64,000 nt of DNA from a bacterium (GTDB lineage: Bacteria > Desulfobacterota_D > UBA1144): positions 88,702-152,701 of the forward strand of contig JABILG010000018.1 in the NCBI GenBank assembly GCA_018654605.1, read 5' to 3'. Below, in pieces: positions 28,097 to 38,419 of this stretch (the first letter of the stretch is position 1; every line of letters starts with the position of its first letter). Both the position numbers and the translations under genes were made by a program. The notes below the pieces were generated by a model. That model was not told the origin of the DNA. It saw only the letters and a program-made list of their open reading frames with translations, and made no database searches.

Positions 28097-29070
28097 TGTT
28101 AGATTCATTTATCATTTTCGCTACACCAATCTTTAAGACTATCTCAATTCTCATTCTTATAGTTGCTTATCTAGTATGGCTTGAAAGAAAAGTTGCTGCA
28201 AAAATGCAGTCTAGAGTTGGACCTTATAATGTGGGGTATCCTCATGGCTGGTTACAGCCCCTAGCAGATGCCTTAAAGCTAATGACTAAAGACGATGCAA
28301 TACCAAAGAATTCCGACTCGCTACTTTTTAACTTTGGTCCTATTTGGATAATGGTAGTTAGTCTTGCATCATTCGCTCTACTACCTTTTTATTTTGAAAA
28401 CCCTATGCTAAATGTTGACCTTAGTTTAATGCTATTTATTGCAATTAGTTCATTGATTATAATTGGTATCTTTGTAGCAGGATGGTCATCTAATAACAAA
28501 TATGCATTAATCTCAGTTCTAAGGATGACTGCTCAAATAATTTCCTATGAAATACCGTTGATAATATCATTGCTTATACCTTGCATTTTAATAGGAAGTC
28601 TAAGCTTTGGAGAAATTATAAGATTCCAGGAAGATGTATGGATAATATTTTATCCTGTACTTGGTCAAATCAGCTTTATCATTTTTATGATTTCTGCATT
28701 AGCCGAGGGGAACAGGATTCCCTTTGATTTATCAGAGGCAGAGTCTGAGCTTATATCCGGATACACAACTGAGTATTCAGGTATCAACTTTGCTTTATTT
28801 TATTTAGCTGAGTATGTTCACCTTTTCGGAATCTGCATTCTAGGGTCGATAATTTTCTTCGGTGGACCAAATGGCCCCATCTTTTCAGGAAACATTTTGA
28901 TAGTTATAAAAGCTCTACTATTCTTCACTTTAATCTTGTTTATAAGGTGGAGCTTTTTTAGAATCAGAATTGATCAATTATTAAAGTTTAATTGGATAAA
29001 GCTAATACCATTATCGTTTACAGGGTTACTCCTAGCTTGCTTAGTAAAATACTATATGGATTTTAATTGA
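28096..29070 (+). CDS. nuoH: NADH-quinone oxidoreductase subunit H
   Basis: WLERKVAAKMQSRVGPYNVGYPHGWLQPLADALKLMTK, EGNRIPFDLSEAESELISGYTTEYSG. Confidence 0.97.
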   Translation: MLDSFIIFATPIFKTISILILIVAYLVWLERKVAAKMQSRVGPYNVGYPHGWLQPLADALKLMTKDDAIPKNSDSLLFNFGPIWIMVVSLASFALLPFYFENPMLNVDLSLMLFIAISSLIIIGIFVAGWSSNNKYALISVLRMTAQIISYEIPLIISLLIPCILIGSLSFGEIIRFQEDVWIIFYPVLGQISFIIFMISALAEGNRIPFDLSEAESELISGYTTEYSGINFALFYLAEYVHLFGICILGSIIFFGGPNGPIFSGNILIVIKALLFFTLILFIRWSFFRIRIDQLLKFNWIKLIPLSFTGLLLACLVKYYMDFN

Positions 29071-29071
29071 T

Positions 29072-29566
29072 ATGAAATTGATAAGAATTCTTAAAAATAT
29101 ATATCGAAACCTTTTCTTTACTTTAGGAAATATCACAAAACCTGCGGTTACAATTAAATACCCTGAAGAAAGAAGGGTGTTCCCTGACAAATTAAGAATT
29201 GGTACCTTTGGACTTACCTCAAATGAAGAAACTGGGGAAGAGAACTGCATTGCATGTAAGTTATGTGAGAAAGTCTGCCCCTCACAAATCATAGAGATTG
29301 ATATTGAGAAAAGAGACGGAAGAGGATGGGCTAAGAAATTCAATCTAGACCTTCAAAGCTGTATTCAATGTGAACTTTGTGTTCAAGTTTGCCCAGTTGA
29401 TGCAATTATAATGATGAAAGAAGCAGCTAAACCCTCAATATCTAGAAATGATTTTTACTTAACAAAGACTAAGATGATGAGAAATGCTGAGAAGTATGAA
29501 GCTTCATGGGCCAAAGGAAGCATACTACAAGAGAGTCACACTCCAAACTTGGAGGACAAGAAATGA
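29072..29566 (+). CDS. nuoI: NADH-quinone oxidoreductase subunit I
   Basis: Two 4Fe-4S motifs CIACKLCEKVCP and CIQCELCVQVCP. Confidence 0.95.
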   Translation: MKLIRILKNIYRNLFFTLGNITKPAVTIKYPEERRVFPDKLRIGTFGLTSNEETGEENCIACKLCEKVCPSQIIEIDIEKRDGRGWAKKFNLDLQSCIQCELCVQVCPVDAIIMMKEAAKPSISRNDFYLTKTKMMRNAEKYEASWAKGSILQESHTPNLEDKK

Positions 29567-30072
29567 TTGAAACATTAGTAATAATATTTTGTATTCTTGC
29601 AATAGGAACAGCACTAACTACCTGCCTTAGTTCTAAGATTATACGCTCGACGTTCTTTTTTGGTATAACTCTCTTTATAATTGCTTTCATTTTTATGTTA
29701 GTTGGTTCAAATTTATTGGGCGTAATACAGATACTTCTTTATACGGGTGGAACATTAATTTTGTTTCTTTTTTCAATCTTTCTTACTGGAGATTGGGATT
29801 ACAACAATCTTGGTGAGACTTTTCATAAGCCGGTTACAGCAGTATTGATAGCTTTCTTTTTCTTTTTGATTACAAGTTATTTAATATCGACTTCTGAAAC
29901 CTTTATTAATTTGGAAACAACCTTTAACCTAAATAGAGTTGCCTCAGTTCAGGAAATTAGTTCATCTTTGTTTAATGATTGGATATTCGTCCTTGAGTTA
30001 TCATCAATACTCCTTTTGGCAACAATAGTTGGATGTTTAACTCTTCTAAAATTTAGAAAGGAGGTGGACTAA
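29563..30072 (+). CDS. nuoJ: NADH-quinone oxidoreductase subunit J
   Basis: Position; NLLGVIQILLYTGGTLILFLFSIFLT; ATG 29563 preceded by GGAGG. Confidence 0.9.
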   Translation: MIETLVIIFCILAIGTALTTCLSSKIIRSTFFFGITLFIIAFIFMLVGSNLLGVIQILLYTGGTLILFLFSIFLTGDWDYNNLGETFHKPVTAVLIAFFFFLITSYLISTSETFINLETTFNLNRVASVQEISSSLFNDWIFVLELSSILLLATIVGCLTLLKFRKEVD

Positions 30073-30074
30073 AA

Positions 30075-30374
30075 ATGTTTATGGCCTTAGTCTACACCTC
30101 ACTCTTAATTAGTAGCATAGGAATATTTATGCTTTTGAGCAAGAAACACATTTTATCTATTCTCATAGGTGTAGAATTATTTTTGAATGGTATAAATCTT
30201 TTATTTATCACAATATGTAAGTCTTATTCAAATGATACTGCTAATATATTTATACTATTCATACTAGTTATAACTGCATGCGAAGTTGCTATCGGATTGG
30301 CAATCTTCTTATTAAACCAAAGAATCAATAGAACTATAGACATTAATAACTTAAATAGGCTGAGAGATGAGTAG
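30075..30374 (+). CDS. nuoK: NADH-quinone oxidoreductase subunit K
   Basis: LLSKKHILSILIGVELFLNGINLLFI, ITACEVAIGLAIFLL. Confidence 0.93.
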   Translation: MFMALVYTSLLISSIGIFMLLSKKHILSILIGVELFLNGINLLFITICKSYSNDTANIFILFILVITACEVAIGLAIFLLNQRINRTIDINNLNRLRDE

Positions 30375-30377
30375 CAA

Positions 30378-32174
30378 ATGAGTCAGAATATAATATTTCT
30401 ATCACTAGTCCCTATTCTATCAATCATTGTAAGTAGAATCTTTAATTCTAGCAAAACTCTTAATTACATATCGCCTATAATTATTTATTCAATTACATTA
30501 ATAGCACTTTTTCTTAATATAGATTTCAGCCAGCTATCAATTCCTTTCTTAACGGTCAATGGATATGAGATAAATCTACTATTTAATTTTATTCAGGAAC
30601 ATATTCTTATGTCCAAAGTAGTCTTATTCATCTCTATATTAGTTCTTTATTATTCATCTAAATTTGTAGAACCTGAAGATAAAAGAGCCCACGCTAGATA
30701 CTTTCTTTTCTTGACAATTTTTATCTCTTCAATGTTTCTTTTTACCTTGTCTAACGACTTGTTTGGCAGCTTTATTTTCTGGGAAATATTAGGACTATCC
30801 TCATACTTTCTAATTGGCTTTTGGAATAAAGACTCAGAAGCAATAAGGTCTTCTACAATAGCTTTCTGGATTACCAGATTTGGAGACCTTTTCTTCCTTG
30901 CTGGACTAATTTTAATCTTTACAATATCTGGAACACTTAGCATTGATATAATCAATAAAGAAGTTATAAATAAAGATTACAATATCAATCTTCCTTTACT
31001 GCTAATAATCATCGGAGTATTTTCCAAATCAGCGCAGTTCCCATTCAATATATGGCTACCAAAAGCGATGAAAGGTCCTACCCCAGTCTCATCACTTATT
31101 CATTCTGCTACAATGGTTGTTGCGGGTGTTCTTCTTCTTTTTAAGCTTTACCCCTCAATTTCAGGTAACGAATTAGCTCTTAACTTTCTTATTGTAATTG
31201 GAATCATCTCATCTGTTGGAGGTGCCATAGTTGCCTTTTTTGAGGAAGATTTAAAGAAAGTCCTAGCTTATTCAACTATTTCTAATATCGGATTAATGTT
31301 TTTAGCAATAGGGATTAAAAAACCAGACCTTGCGTACTTTCATATGTTTAGCCATAGCTTCTTTAAATCTCTTCTTTTTTTATATGCAGGAGTTGTAATT
31401 GCTTTAATGGGAACTTCAAAATTGGAACTGTTAAAGAGTTCAATTAAATTAAAATCAACTATGGGCTTAATCTTAATAATTGCTTGCTGTTCCCTTAGTT
31501 CTATTTATTTTTTTACAGGATCTTTTTCAAAAGAATATATAGTATTTAGTTTGATAAATAAAAAACTTTATATTGCTAGTTTTGCAATGCTGATTGGAAC
31601 CATCTTCACATGTCTTTATTCTGCTAGAATATTTTTTAATTTAATTAACTTTGACTTATCAAATGATTTAGAACATAAGATAAATCCTAAATTTTTAATC
31701 CCTCTTGTTTTATTAGCGCTTTTATCTTTAGTAGGACCGCTTACCATGGGGTTATTTAATGAAAGCATCTATATAGAGGAAGTGCCACATTCTGTTGTCG
31801 GAATATTAATGTTACAAACCTTAACTATATTTGTCTTTTATTTATATAATAACAAGAGATTTAATATTGTTACGAATTTAAATCAGTTCAGCATCTTCTC
31901 TTCATTTTTATTTAAAACTGATTCTATTTATACTGAAATTTATGAAAAAGTATTCAAAGGTACCTCTGAATTTATTGCCTGGTTTGATAGGAATATCATT
32001 GATGGACTAATTAACTATATACCCTTTAAGATAATCTATTATTCAAGAAAATTAATGAGAATCCAAGATGGGCAAGCAAAATCATACGCTGTTAGGGCTA
32101 TTGTCTTCTTTATAGTCCTGATACTAGCTATGACCATAATAGATAACATTTTAATCATAGGGGAACTTAAATAA
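30378..32174 (+). CDS. nuoL: NADH-quinone oxidoreductase subunit L
   Basis: FWEILGLSSYFLIGFW, SAQFPFNIWLPKAMKGPTPVSSLIHSATMVVAGV. Confidence 0.96.
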   Translation: MSQNIIFLSLVPILSIIVSRIFNSSKTLNYISPIIIYSITLIALFLNIDFSQLSIPFLTVNGYEINLLFNFIQEHILMSKVVLFISILVLYYSSKFVEPEDKRAHARYFLFLTIFISSMFLFTLSNDLFGSFIFWEILGLSSYFLIGFWNKDSEAIRSSTIAFWITRFGDLFFLAGLILIFTISGTLSIDIINKEVINKDYNINLPLLLIIIGVFSKSAQFPFNIWLPKAMKGPTPVSSLIHSATMVVAGVLLLFKLYPSISGNELALNFLIVIGIISSVGGAIVAFFEEDLKKVLAYSTISNIGLMFLAIGIKKPDLAYFHMFSHSFFKSLLFLYAGVVIALMGTSKLELLKSSIKLKSTMGLILIIACCSLSSIYFFTGSFSKEYIVFSLINKKLYIASFAMLIGTIFTCLYSARIFFNLINFDLSNDLEHKINPKFLIPLVLLALLSLVGPLTMGLFNESIYIEEVPHSVVGILMLQTLTIFVFYLYNNKRFNIVTNLNQFSIFSSFLFKTDSIYTEIYEKVFKGTSEFIAWFDRNIIDGLINYIPFKIIYYSRKLMRIQDGQAKSYAVRAIVFFIVLILAMTIIDNILIIGELK

Positions 32175-33682
32175 TGTTTTTATTATGGATTTTAGTTCTT
32201 CCTTTATTGCCTATAGTGCTCATCAATATCTTTAATAAGTGTTCAATAGTAAAAAAAACTACTCCATTAATAGGATCTCTATTTACTTTAATCATAATTC
32301 TTCTTTACTCTGCCTCAAATAATTTATTGGAGGTTTCTAGCTACTTTGAAATTATAAATCTTTATCCAATATTCACTTCTTTAGATATAAATATGTCTTT
32401 TTCAATTACAAAGATTTCTGTAGTCCTTCTCATACTTGCAAATATCACTATAACAACCGCACTTTTTTCAACTTACAAAATCAAAAAAAGATTAAGTCAA
32501 ATAAATACACTAATTTTAATTATTTCAATTGGAATCTATGGTTTGATAATCGCAGATGATTTGTTCGTTTTTTTCCTGTTTTACGAAGTGGCGGTTGTTC
32601 CAATGTTTCTGATGATTACTAATTGGGGGTACGATCTAAAACGTGAAGTCTCAGGACCATTTAAGAAGATACTTTCAAGCTTGTCAGTTGGAACAAAGTC
32701 ATATGGTGCATACAAGATAACTTTATATCTACTTGCAGGATCGCTTTTGATTTTCTTGGGTCTAGCAATAGTAGGAATAAGTGAAGGTACTTTTTCTATA
32801 AATGAAATACTGAATAAAGAGAGCTTGAATATGTCTAATGATCTTTGGCTTGCTTTCTTTTTATTGGTTTTGGGATTTGGTTCACATTCTGCCTTGTGGC
32901 CTTTGCACACATGGGCTCCGGATGGTCATGGAACTGCACCAACAGCGGGTTCTATCATATTCGCTGGTATATTAATGAAGATTGGGGTGATTGGCTTCAT
33001 AAAAGTAATAATAACGATCTTTAATACAGCATTTATTGAATATTCAAGTTTATTTATCATATTAGCCTCCATAAATATAATTTATGGAGCCTTCACAGCA
33101 ATGATGCAAGATGACCTCAAATATCTTGCAGCCTACGCTTCACTCTCTCATATAGGTTATATATTTCTCGCACTGGCAATGAATAACGAAACAGGTCTTA
33201 GTTCTGCGATATTACAGACAGTTTCACACGGATTAATAATCTGCTTACTCTTCTTTTCAGTTGGTTTAATCTTTAATTTAAAAGGTACAAGGTCAATTAA
33301 AGAGCTTAATTCTCTTTCGGACAACTCACCATTAATCTCAAGCATTTTTATCTTTGCTGCATTTGCTAGCGTAGGCTTCCCATTGACTAGTGGTTTTATT
33401 GCAGAGTTTCTTATAATAAGCAGTGTTGCTCAGTCCGGCAACTTTCTTTTAATTATTATCCCATTAGTTGGAATATTCATAACAACTATATATATGTTTA
33501 GAACAGTTAAGAAGATTTGCCTCAGATATGTTCAAAGTAAAGAATCTATATCAACAATATCTTATGACGAAAAATTAATATGCTTTATACTTATTTTAAC
33601 TATTATTACTATTGGAATATTTCCTAATTTCTTTTTAAATTTTATAAATGGAGAGTCAATCAAGATAATCCTTGGTGTATGA
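32174..33682 (+). CDS. nuoM: NADH-quinone oxidoreductase subunit M
   Basis: FFLFYEVAVVPMFLMITNWG, LHTWAPDGHGTAPTAGSIIFAGILMKIGVIGF. Confidence 0.96.
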   Translation: MFLLWILVLPLLPIVLINIFNKCSIVKKTTPLIGSLFTLIIILLYSASNNLLEVSSYFEIINLYPIFTSLDINMSFSITKISVVLLILANITITTALFSTYKIKKRLSQINTLILIISIGIYGLIIADDLFVFFLFYEVAVVPMFLMITNWGYDLKREVSGPFKKILSSLSVGTKSYGAYKITLYLLAGSLLIFLGLAIVGISEGTFSINEILNKESLNMSNDLWLAFFLLVLGFGSHSALWPLHTWAPDGHGTAPTAGSIIFAGILMKIGVIGFIKVIITIFNTAFIEYSSLFIILASINIIYGAFTAMMQDDLKYLAAYASLSHIGYIFLALAMNNETGLSSAILQTVSHGLIICLLFFSVGLIFNLKGTRSIKELNSLSDNSPLISSIFIFAAFASVGFPLTSGFIAEFLIISSVAQSGNFLLIIIPLVGIFITTIYMFRTVKKICLRYVQSKESISTISYDEKLICFILILTIITIGIFPNFFLNFINGESIKIILGV

Positions 33683-33685
33683 AAC

Positions 33686-35080
33686 ATGGATCAAATTAGA
33701 TTTTTATTGCCTGAGATAGTTTTAATTCTTATGTCTTTCGCTCTACTTTTCAACTCTATTATAGACCAGAAGGATAAGAGAATCACAAACAAGATCCTAT
33801 TAATTATAGGCTCAATTGTTTCTATATCTTTGCTGTTGACAGCTAATCCCGAAGGTCTATATTTGAACAATACCTTTGAAAATAACTCATTAACTGGCAA
33901 AATTAAGGTTTTACTTGTTTCTGGAACATTATTAAGTCTGCTTTTGGTATCTAACTCAAAAACAAAGCAATTTAAAGAATTTTTCAATGAATACTGTTTC
34001 CTTTTAGTTCTATCCCTAGTTGGCGGTATGATAGTAGTTTCATCGAGAGAATTTCTAACCTTGATAATAGCTTTTGAAATATTAAGTATTCCGATATATT
34101 TAATTTCGGCAATGGGTCCAAATTCTAGCAAGTCTATAGAAGCAGCTACAAAGCTATTCTTCTTTGGTACTCTCTCAACCGTTTTTATGATATTCTCTGC
34201 TGTCCTCTTCTATTCTTTGTCAGGTAGCACTTATTTCGTTGACATACTATGGGAATCGAAAGACGTAATAGTAATTTTAAGTACTATTTTTATCCTAATC
34301 ACTATATGTTTTAAATGCGCTCTTTATCCATTACATTTTTGGGTTTCAGACACCTACGAATCAGCTCCAATGAATATTCTTCCATTCTTAAGTACGATTC
34401 CCAAAATTGCTATTATAGGATTCCTATTCTTCTTCTTTCAAAATTTATATAGTGCACAAGTGAATTTCCAAGTTATAAATATAATCTCTATATTAATTAC
34501 AGTTTCAATTATATTTGGTTCAGTTCTAAGCATTAAACAGGACAAATTATTTAGGCTTCTTGCATACTCAGGTATTCCACATGCTGGAATAATGCTAATA
34601 TTTGTCATTATTCCACTACCCATTACATCAGAATTCCTAGTTTTATATTTTGCGTTTTATATTTTTTCTAATGTTGGTCTTTTTATTTGTTTAAATTCCT
34701 TGCCTAAAGTTGATAAAGACTTTCTAGTAAATGACTTGAAAGGACTTTATAAAAGCTCCCCTTTTATTTCAATCACACTTACAAGCTTCTTGCTATCTCT
34801 TGCAGGAGTTCCATTGTTTGCTGGTTTTTGGGGTAAGTTTAATGTAGCAATTATATCTTTCAAATCATTTGGTTTCTTTCTTCCAGTTGTGATATTGATT
34901 AGTGCAGGAATTTCATTCTATTACTATATTAGGATTATAAAGGCAATTTTCGATGATAAAGCAATAAATCAGACTCTTGATTTTAAGACTAATACTATAA
35001 ATAAAATTCTAATATTAATTTGTTTAGGACTTACAATCGCTTTAGGATTAAATCCAAATTTATTAACTAAGATCCTATAA
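33686..35080 (+). CDS. nuoN: NADH-quinone oxidoreductase subunit N
   Basis: FEILSIPIYLISAMG, YPLHFWVSDTYESAPMNILPFLSTIPKIAIIGF. Confidence 0.95.
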   Translation: MDQIRFLLPEIVLILMSFALLFNSIIDQKDKRITNKILLIIGSIVSISLLLTANPEGLYLNNTFENNSLTGKIKVLLVSGTLLSLLLVSNSKTKQFKEFFNEYCFLLVLSLVGGMIVVSSREFLTLIIAFEILSIPIYLISAMGPNSSKSIEAATKLFFFGTLSTVFMIFSAVLFYSLSGSTYFVDILWESKDVIVILSTIFILITICFKCALYPLHFWVSDTYESAPMNILPFLSTIPKIAIIGFLFFFFQNLYSAQVNFQVINIISILITVSIIFGSVLSIKQDKLFRLLAYSGIPHAGIMLIFVIIPLPITSEFLVLYFAFYIFSNVGLFICLNSLPKVDKDFLVNDLKGLYKSSPFISITLTSFLLSLAGVPLFAGFWGKFNVAIISFKSFGFFLPVVILISAGISFYYYIRIIKAIFDDKAINQTLDFKTNTINKILILICLGLTIALGLNPNLLTKIL

Positions 35081-35104
35081 ATTAATATAAAATTGAATTA
35101 AGAA

Positions 35105-36382
35105 TTATCTACCTTCAATGTTTACATAATCTCTAGAATTATAACCAGTATAAACTTGTCTAGGTCTAGCAATCTTTTGGTCTTTGTCTGCTAATAATTC
35201 TTTCCACTGAGCTAACCAACCTGGCGTCCTACCAATTGTAAACAATACAGTAAACATATCTTTAGGTATGCCCATACTTTCGTAAATTAGGCCGGAATAG
35301 AAATCTACATTAGGATACAAGTTCCTAGCAACAAAGTAGTCTTCACTTAAAGCAATTGATTCAAGTTCTAAAGCTATGTCCAACAAAGGATTTGTTCCTG
35401 TAACATTAAATACTTTATCAGCTGCTTCCTTAAGATACTTAGCTCTTGGGTCATAAGCCTTGTAAACCCTATGGCCAAAACCCATTAATTTAACTTCTTT
35501 CTTTTTTACCTTGTCCATAAAAGCAGGGATGTTTTCAACAGAACCAATTTCAGTCAACATCTGAAGAACCGCCTCATTTGCTCCGCCATGCAAAGGGCCA
35601 TATAAAGCTGCTGTTGCGGCAGATACAGCAGAAAAAGGATCCGGCTCAGAGCTCCCAACATTTCTCATTACGCTAGCACTGCAATTTTGCTCATGATCGG
35701 CATGCAGGATTAACAATGTATCCATAGCACTAACTAAATCTGGATGCATTTTCTTGTTGTCACCGTTAAACATCATATTTAAGAAGTTTTCTGAATAGTC
35801 TAAGGAATCATCAGGATTAATGAATGAAAGTCCTTGGGAATGCCTGTAAAAGTTAGCAGCAAGAATAGGAACTTGCGCTATCAGACGACAAATACTTTTA
35901 TAATTTTCATTTTCATCTGTAATATTTTTTGAATTTGGATAAAAAGTCGAAAGAGCTGCTTCCAAGCTCGTTAACGCTCCCATTGCATGAGAGTTAGGTG
36001 GAAAAGCTTTTATAATATTATTAATTTCATCTGGGAGATTGTTTTCGTCCTTTACATCGCTAATCCACTTAGATAGTTCATCTTTGCTAGGTAGCTCACC
36101 ATCAATAAGTAGCTTTGAGACTTCTAATTGACTACTACTTTCTGCTAATTGCTCTATAGGATAGCCTCTATATCTTAGAATTCCTGCATCTCCATCAATG
36201 TAAGTTACGCTACTTTTACAAGAGGCTGTATTTTCAAATGATGGATCATAACTCATCATACCAAAGTCTTCTTCTTTAACTTTAATTTGCCTAAGGTCTT
36301 TAGCTCTTATGTTGCCATCATGAATCTCGACCTTATATTCTTTATTAGTTCTACTATCAGTTATTGTTAATACTTCGGACAA
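35105..36382 (-). CDS. gltA: citrate synthase
   Basis: LILHADHEQNCSASVMRNVGSSEPDPFSAVSAATAALYGPLHGGANEAVL, MGFGHRVYKAYDPRAK. Confidence 0.97.
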   Translation of the reverse strand: MSEVLTITDSRTNKEYKVEIHDGNIRAKDLRQIKVKEEDFGMMSYDPSFENTASCKSSVTYIDGDAGILRYRGYPIEQLAESSSQLEVSKLLIDGELPSKDELSKWISDVKDENNLPDEINNIIKAFPPNSHAMGALTSLEAALSTFYPNSKNITDENENYKSICRLIAQVPILAANFYRHSQGLSFINPDDSLDYSENFLNMMFNGDNKKMHPDLVSAMDTLLILHADHEQNCSASVMRNVGSSEPDPFSAVSAATAALYGPLHGGANEAVLQMLTEIGSVENIPAFMDKVKKKEVKLMGFGHRVYKAYDPRAKYLKEAADKVFNVTGTNPLLDIALELESIALSEDYFVARNLYPNVDFYSGLIYESMGIPKDMFTVLFTIGRTPGWLAQWKELLADKDQKIARPRQVYTGYNSRDYVNIEGR

Positions 36383-36505
36383 AACATGCCTCCTAGTTGT
36401 TCACCAAAATTAAATTTAGAAATTATTTTTACGGTGAATATTGAATAAATATTATACACAAAATGGGCAACGAAAAAAAGATAAAACAATACTAAAGATA
36501 TAAAT

Positions 36506-38419
36506 TTAATCTTTAAGATTGATGAGTTCTAGATTTTGAATATCTACAAAATCGAAAGAAAGCTCTATGAAATCGTCTTTTTCATATAGATTTCTGCATT
36601 TTTCCTTACTAATACTTTCAAAAAAATTTAGTTCATTAAAGAAAACAATATATTTATCTTTTAAAGACGCATAGATATATCCTGATATATTCTTAGCTTC
36701 TATTTGCTCTAAATATCTCAAAATCCAGAGCTTATAAACTTTTTTAGACTTTTCCCTAACTGTTGCAATCTGGGGGAGCATGGTTGTAAGAATAGTCTGA
36801 ATTTCTTTCTCATCATAGAGAGCTCTTCTCTCGCTAATAAAATATGATATCTGCCACATGTTAATTGAATCAAAATATCTCCTAATTGGTGACGTAATCT
36901 GCATGTAAGACTTCAGCCCTAGACCATAGTGAGGCTCAGGTCTAATTGATACATCTAAAGGTGAGACTTTTCTATGGAAACAAAATGGTGGGTTTTCGTC
37001 AATAATGCTTGTTTCAAGATTATTTGATTTCTTTTGTGATCTAAAAATTCCTGTGAGTCCATTGGCAATAAAGTATTTGGAGCAATGTAGATTAGCTATT
37101 ATCATTAACTCGGAGATAATTCTTCTAGATTTGAGTGCTTCAACTTGATTTATTACAAGCATTCCTTCTTTACTAAATTTAATATTTATCTCTTGATTAA
37201 AGAACTTGAAATCTGCTTCTTTTAATCTTTCTATTTTTAAGTTCTCAGTAAACTTATCAATGAAAGCGTAATCAGGATTACTCTCAATTAAAGACTCAAA
37301 CTTTTCGTAAGTAAAATTCTCAGAAACTTTGATAAAATTTTTTTCAATATTACAACTTACTATATTAAAGTCCTTCAACTTATATTTGATAGATAGAACA
37401 GGACGAATAGAATTGGCTTTTAAAGACATTACATCTACAAGCCTTCGATCATACAAATTGAAGTTCCCAGATGGAGCATAAATAGTATTAATAATTCTCT
37501 TTGCATCTTTTATATAAATCGAATCGTTTGAAAACAAGCTGCTAAAGTTACTTATATGAATATATAACAAATAAGCACCATCTTCCCTCTTAATGCTTAT
37601 CGCGTCATCAAAATCATAGCTACCCTGATCATCAATAGTGAAAGCATCTAAAATTTCCTGATCCTCGTTTTCCTGGCTAGATGCTAAAATATCTATATCT
37701 TTTTTATTATAAGAATATTTACTATTTAACTTTAATGTAGAATATAAGGGCTCAAAGTTTTCGGCAAAGAGGCCTATAGACTTAAGATGTAGGATAATTT
37801 CACTATACTTATTAGTCCCAATAGTCTCCTTTACAGACTCTAAGAAAGATCTTGAATATTTAGTACCGCCAGAAAGATAAACAATAATCTCTTCTATTTG
37901 ACTATCATAAGTAGACCAATCACATGCCTTCATTAATGATAAGTCCTTCAAGAAGCTATCATATAAAGACTTCTTTTCTTGCTTTTTTGATAGGCTTAAT
38001 TCTATTCGTGTTACTATCGATTCTGAATTTAAATAAACCTTATTCTTGTCTAATATCTTAAAATAAGTAAAATCCTCATTGAATGACAAAATTAAACTAT
38101 CTAATTCAATTAACGAAGTGATATTGTAGAAATCGATTACCTTATTAATAAATACTCTAAAATTTATTACATTTTCATCCATAATTAAGGATAGCCATAA
38201 GTCTTTAAGCTTATATCTGATTTTTGCATCTAAGGAAATACAATCCAACAATGTAATATCAGTAAATATTATATCTTTATTGGAGATCTCAAAAATCAAA
38301 TTTTCACTAAATTTTGAGACAGAATACTTTCTTCTTTTCTTATCGTAGGATACTTGCTTTACAAGGTAAATCTTTGAATTCTTCTCTATTATCAGAAATT
38401 TTTCTTGCATACTCGTCAT
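36506..38419 (-). CDS. RNB-domain (RNase II/R family) exoribonuclease, divergent
   Basis: DAFTIDDQGSYDFDDAISI...YLLYIHISN; SPIRRYFDSINMWQI; no recognisable C-terminal S1 run. Confidence 0.8.
   Translation of the reverse strand: MTSMQEKFLIIEKNSKIYLVKQVSYDKKRRKYSVSKFSENLIFEISNKDIIFTDITLLDCISLDAKIRYKLKDLWLSLIMDENVINFRVFINKVIDFYNITSLIELDSLILSFNEDFTYFKILDKNKVYLNSESIVTRIELSLSKKQEKKSLYDSFLKDLSLMKACDWSTYDSQIEEIIVYLSGGTKYSRSFLESVKETIGTNKYSEIILHLKSIGLFAENFEPLYSTLKLNSKYSYNKKDIDILASSQENEDQEILDAFTIDDQGSYDFDDAISIKREDGAYLLYIHISNFSSLFSNDSIYIKDAKRIINTIYAPSGNFNLYDRRLVDVMSLKANSIRPVLSIKYKLKDFNIVSCNIEKNFIKVSENFTYEKFESLIESNPDYAFIDKFTENLKIERLKEADFKFFNQEINIKFSKEGMLVINQVEALKSRRIISELMIIANLHCSKYFIANGLTGIFRSQKKSNNLETSIIDENPPFCFHRKVSPLDVSIRPEPHYGLGLKSYMQITSPIRRYFDSINMWQISYFISERRALYDEKEIQTILTTMLPQIATVREKSKKVYKLWILRYLEQIEAKNISGYIYASLKDKYIVFFNELNFFESISKEKCRNLYEKDDFIELSFDFVDIQNLELINLKD

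Noticed and set aside
36400-36456. TTCACC...GGTGAA inverted hexamers and TATAAT upstream of gltA as an operator/promoter
   Set aside because: Six-base arms 27 nt apart and no convincing -35; too weak in AT-rich DNA
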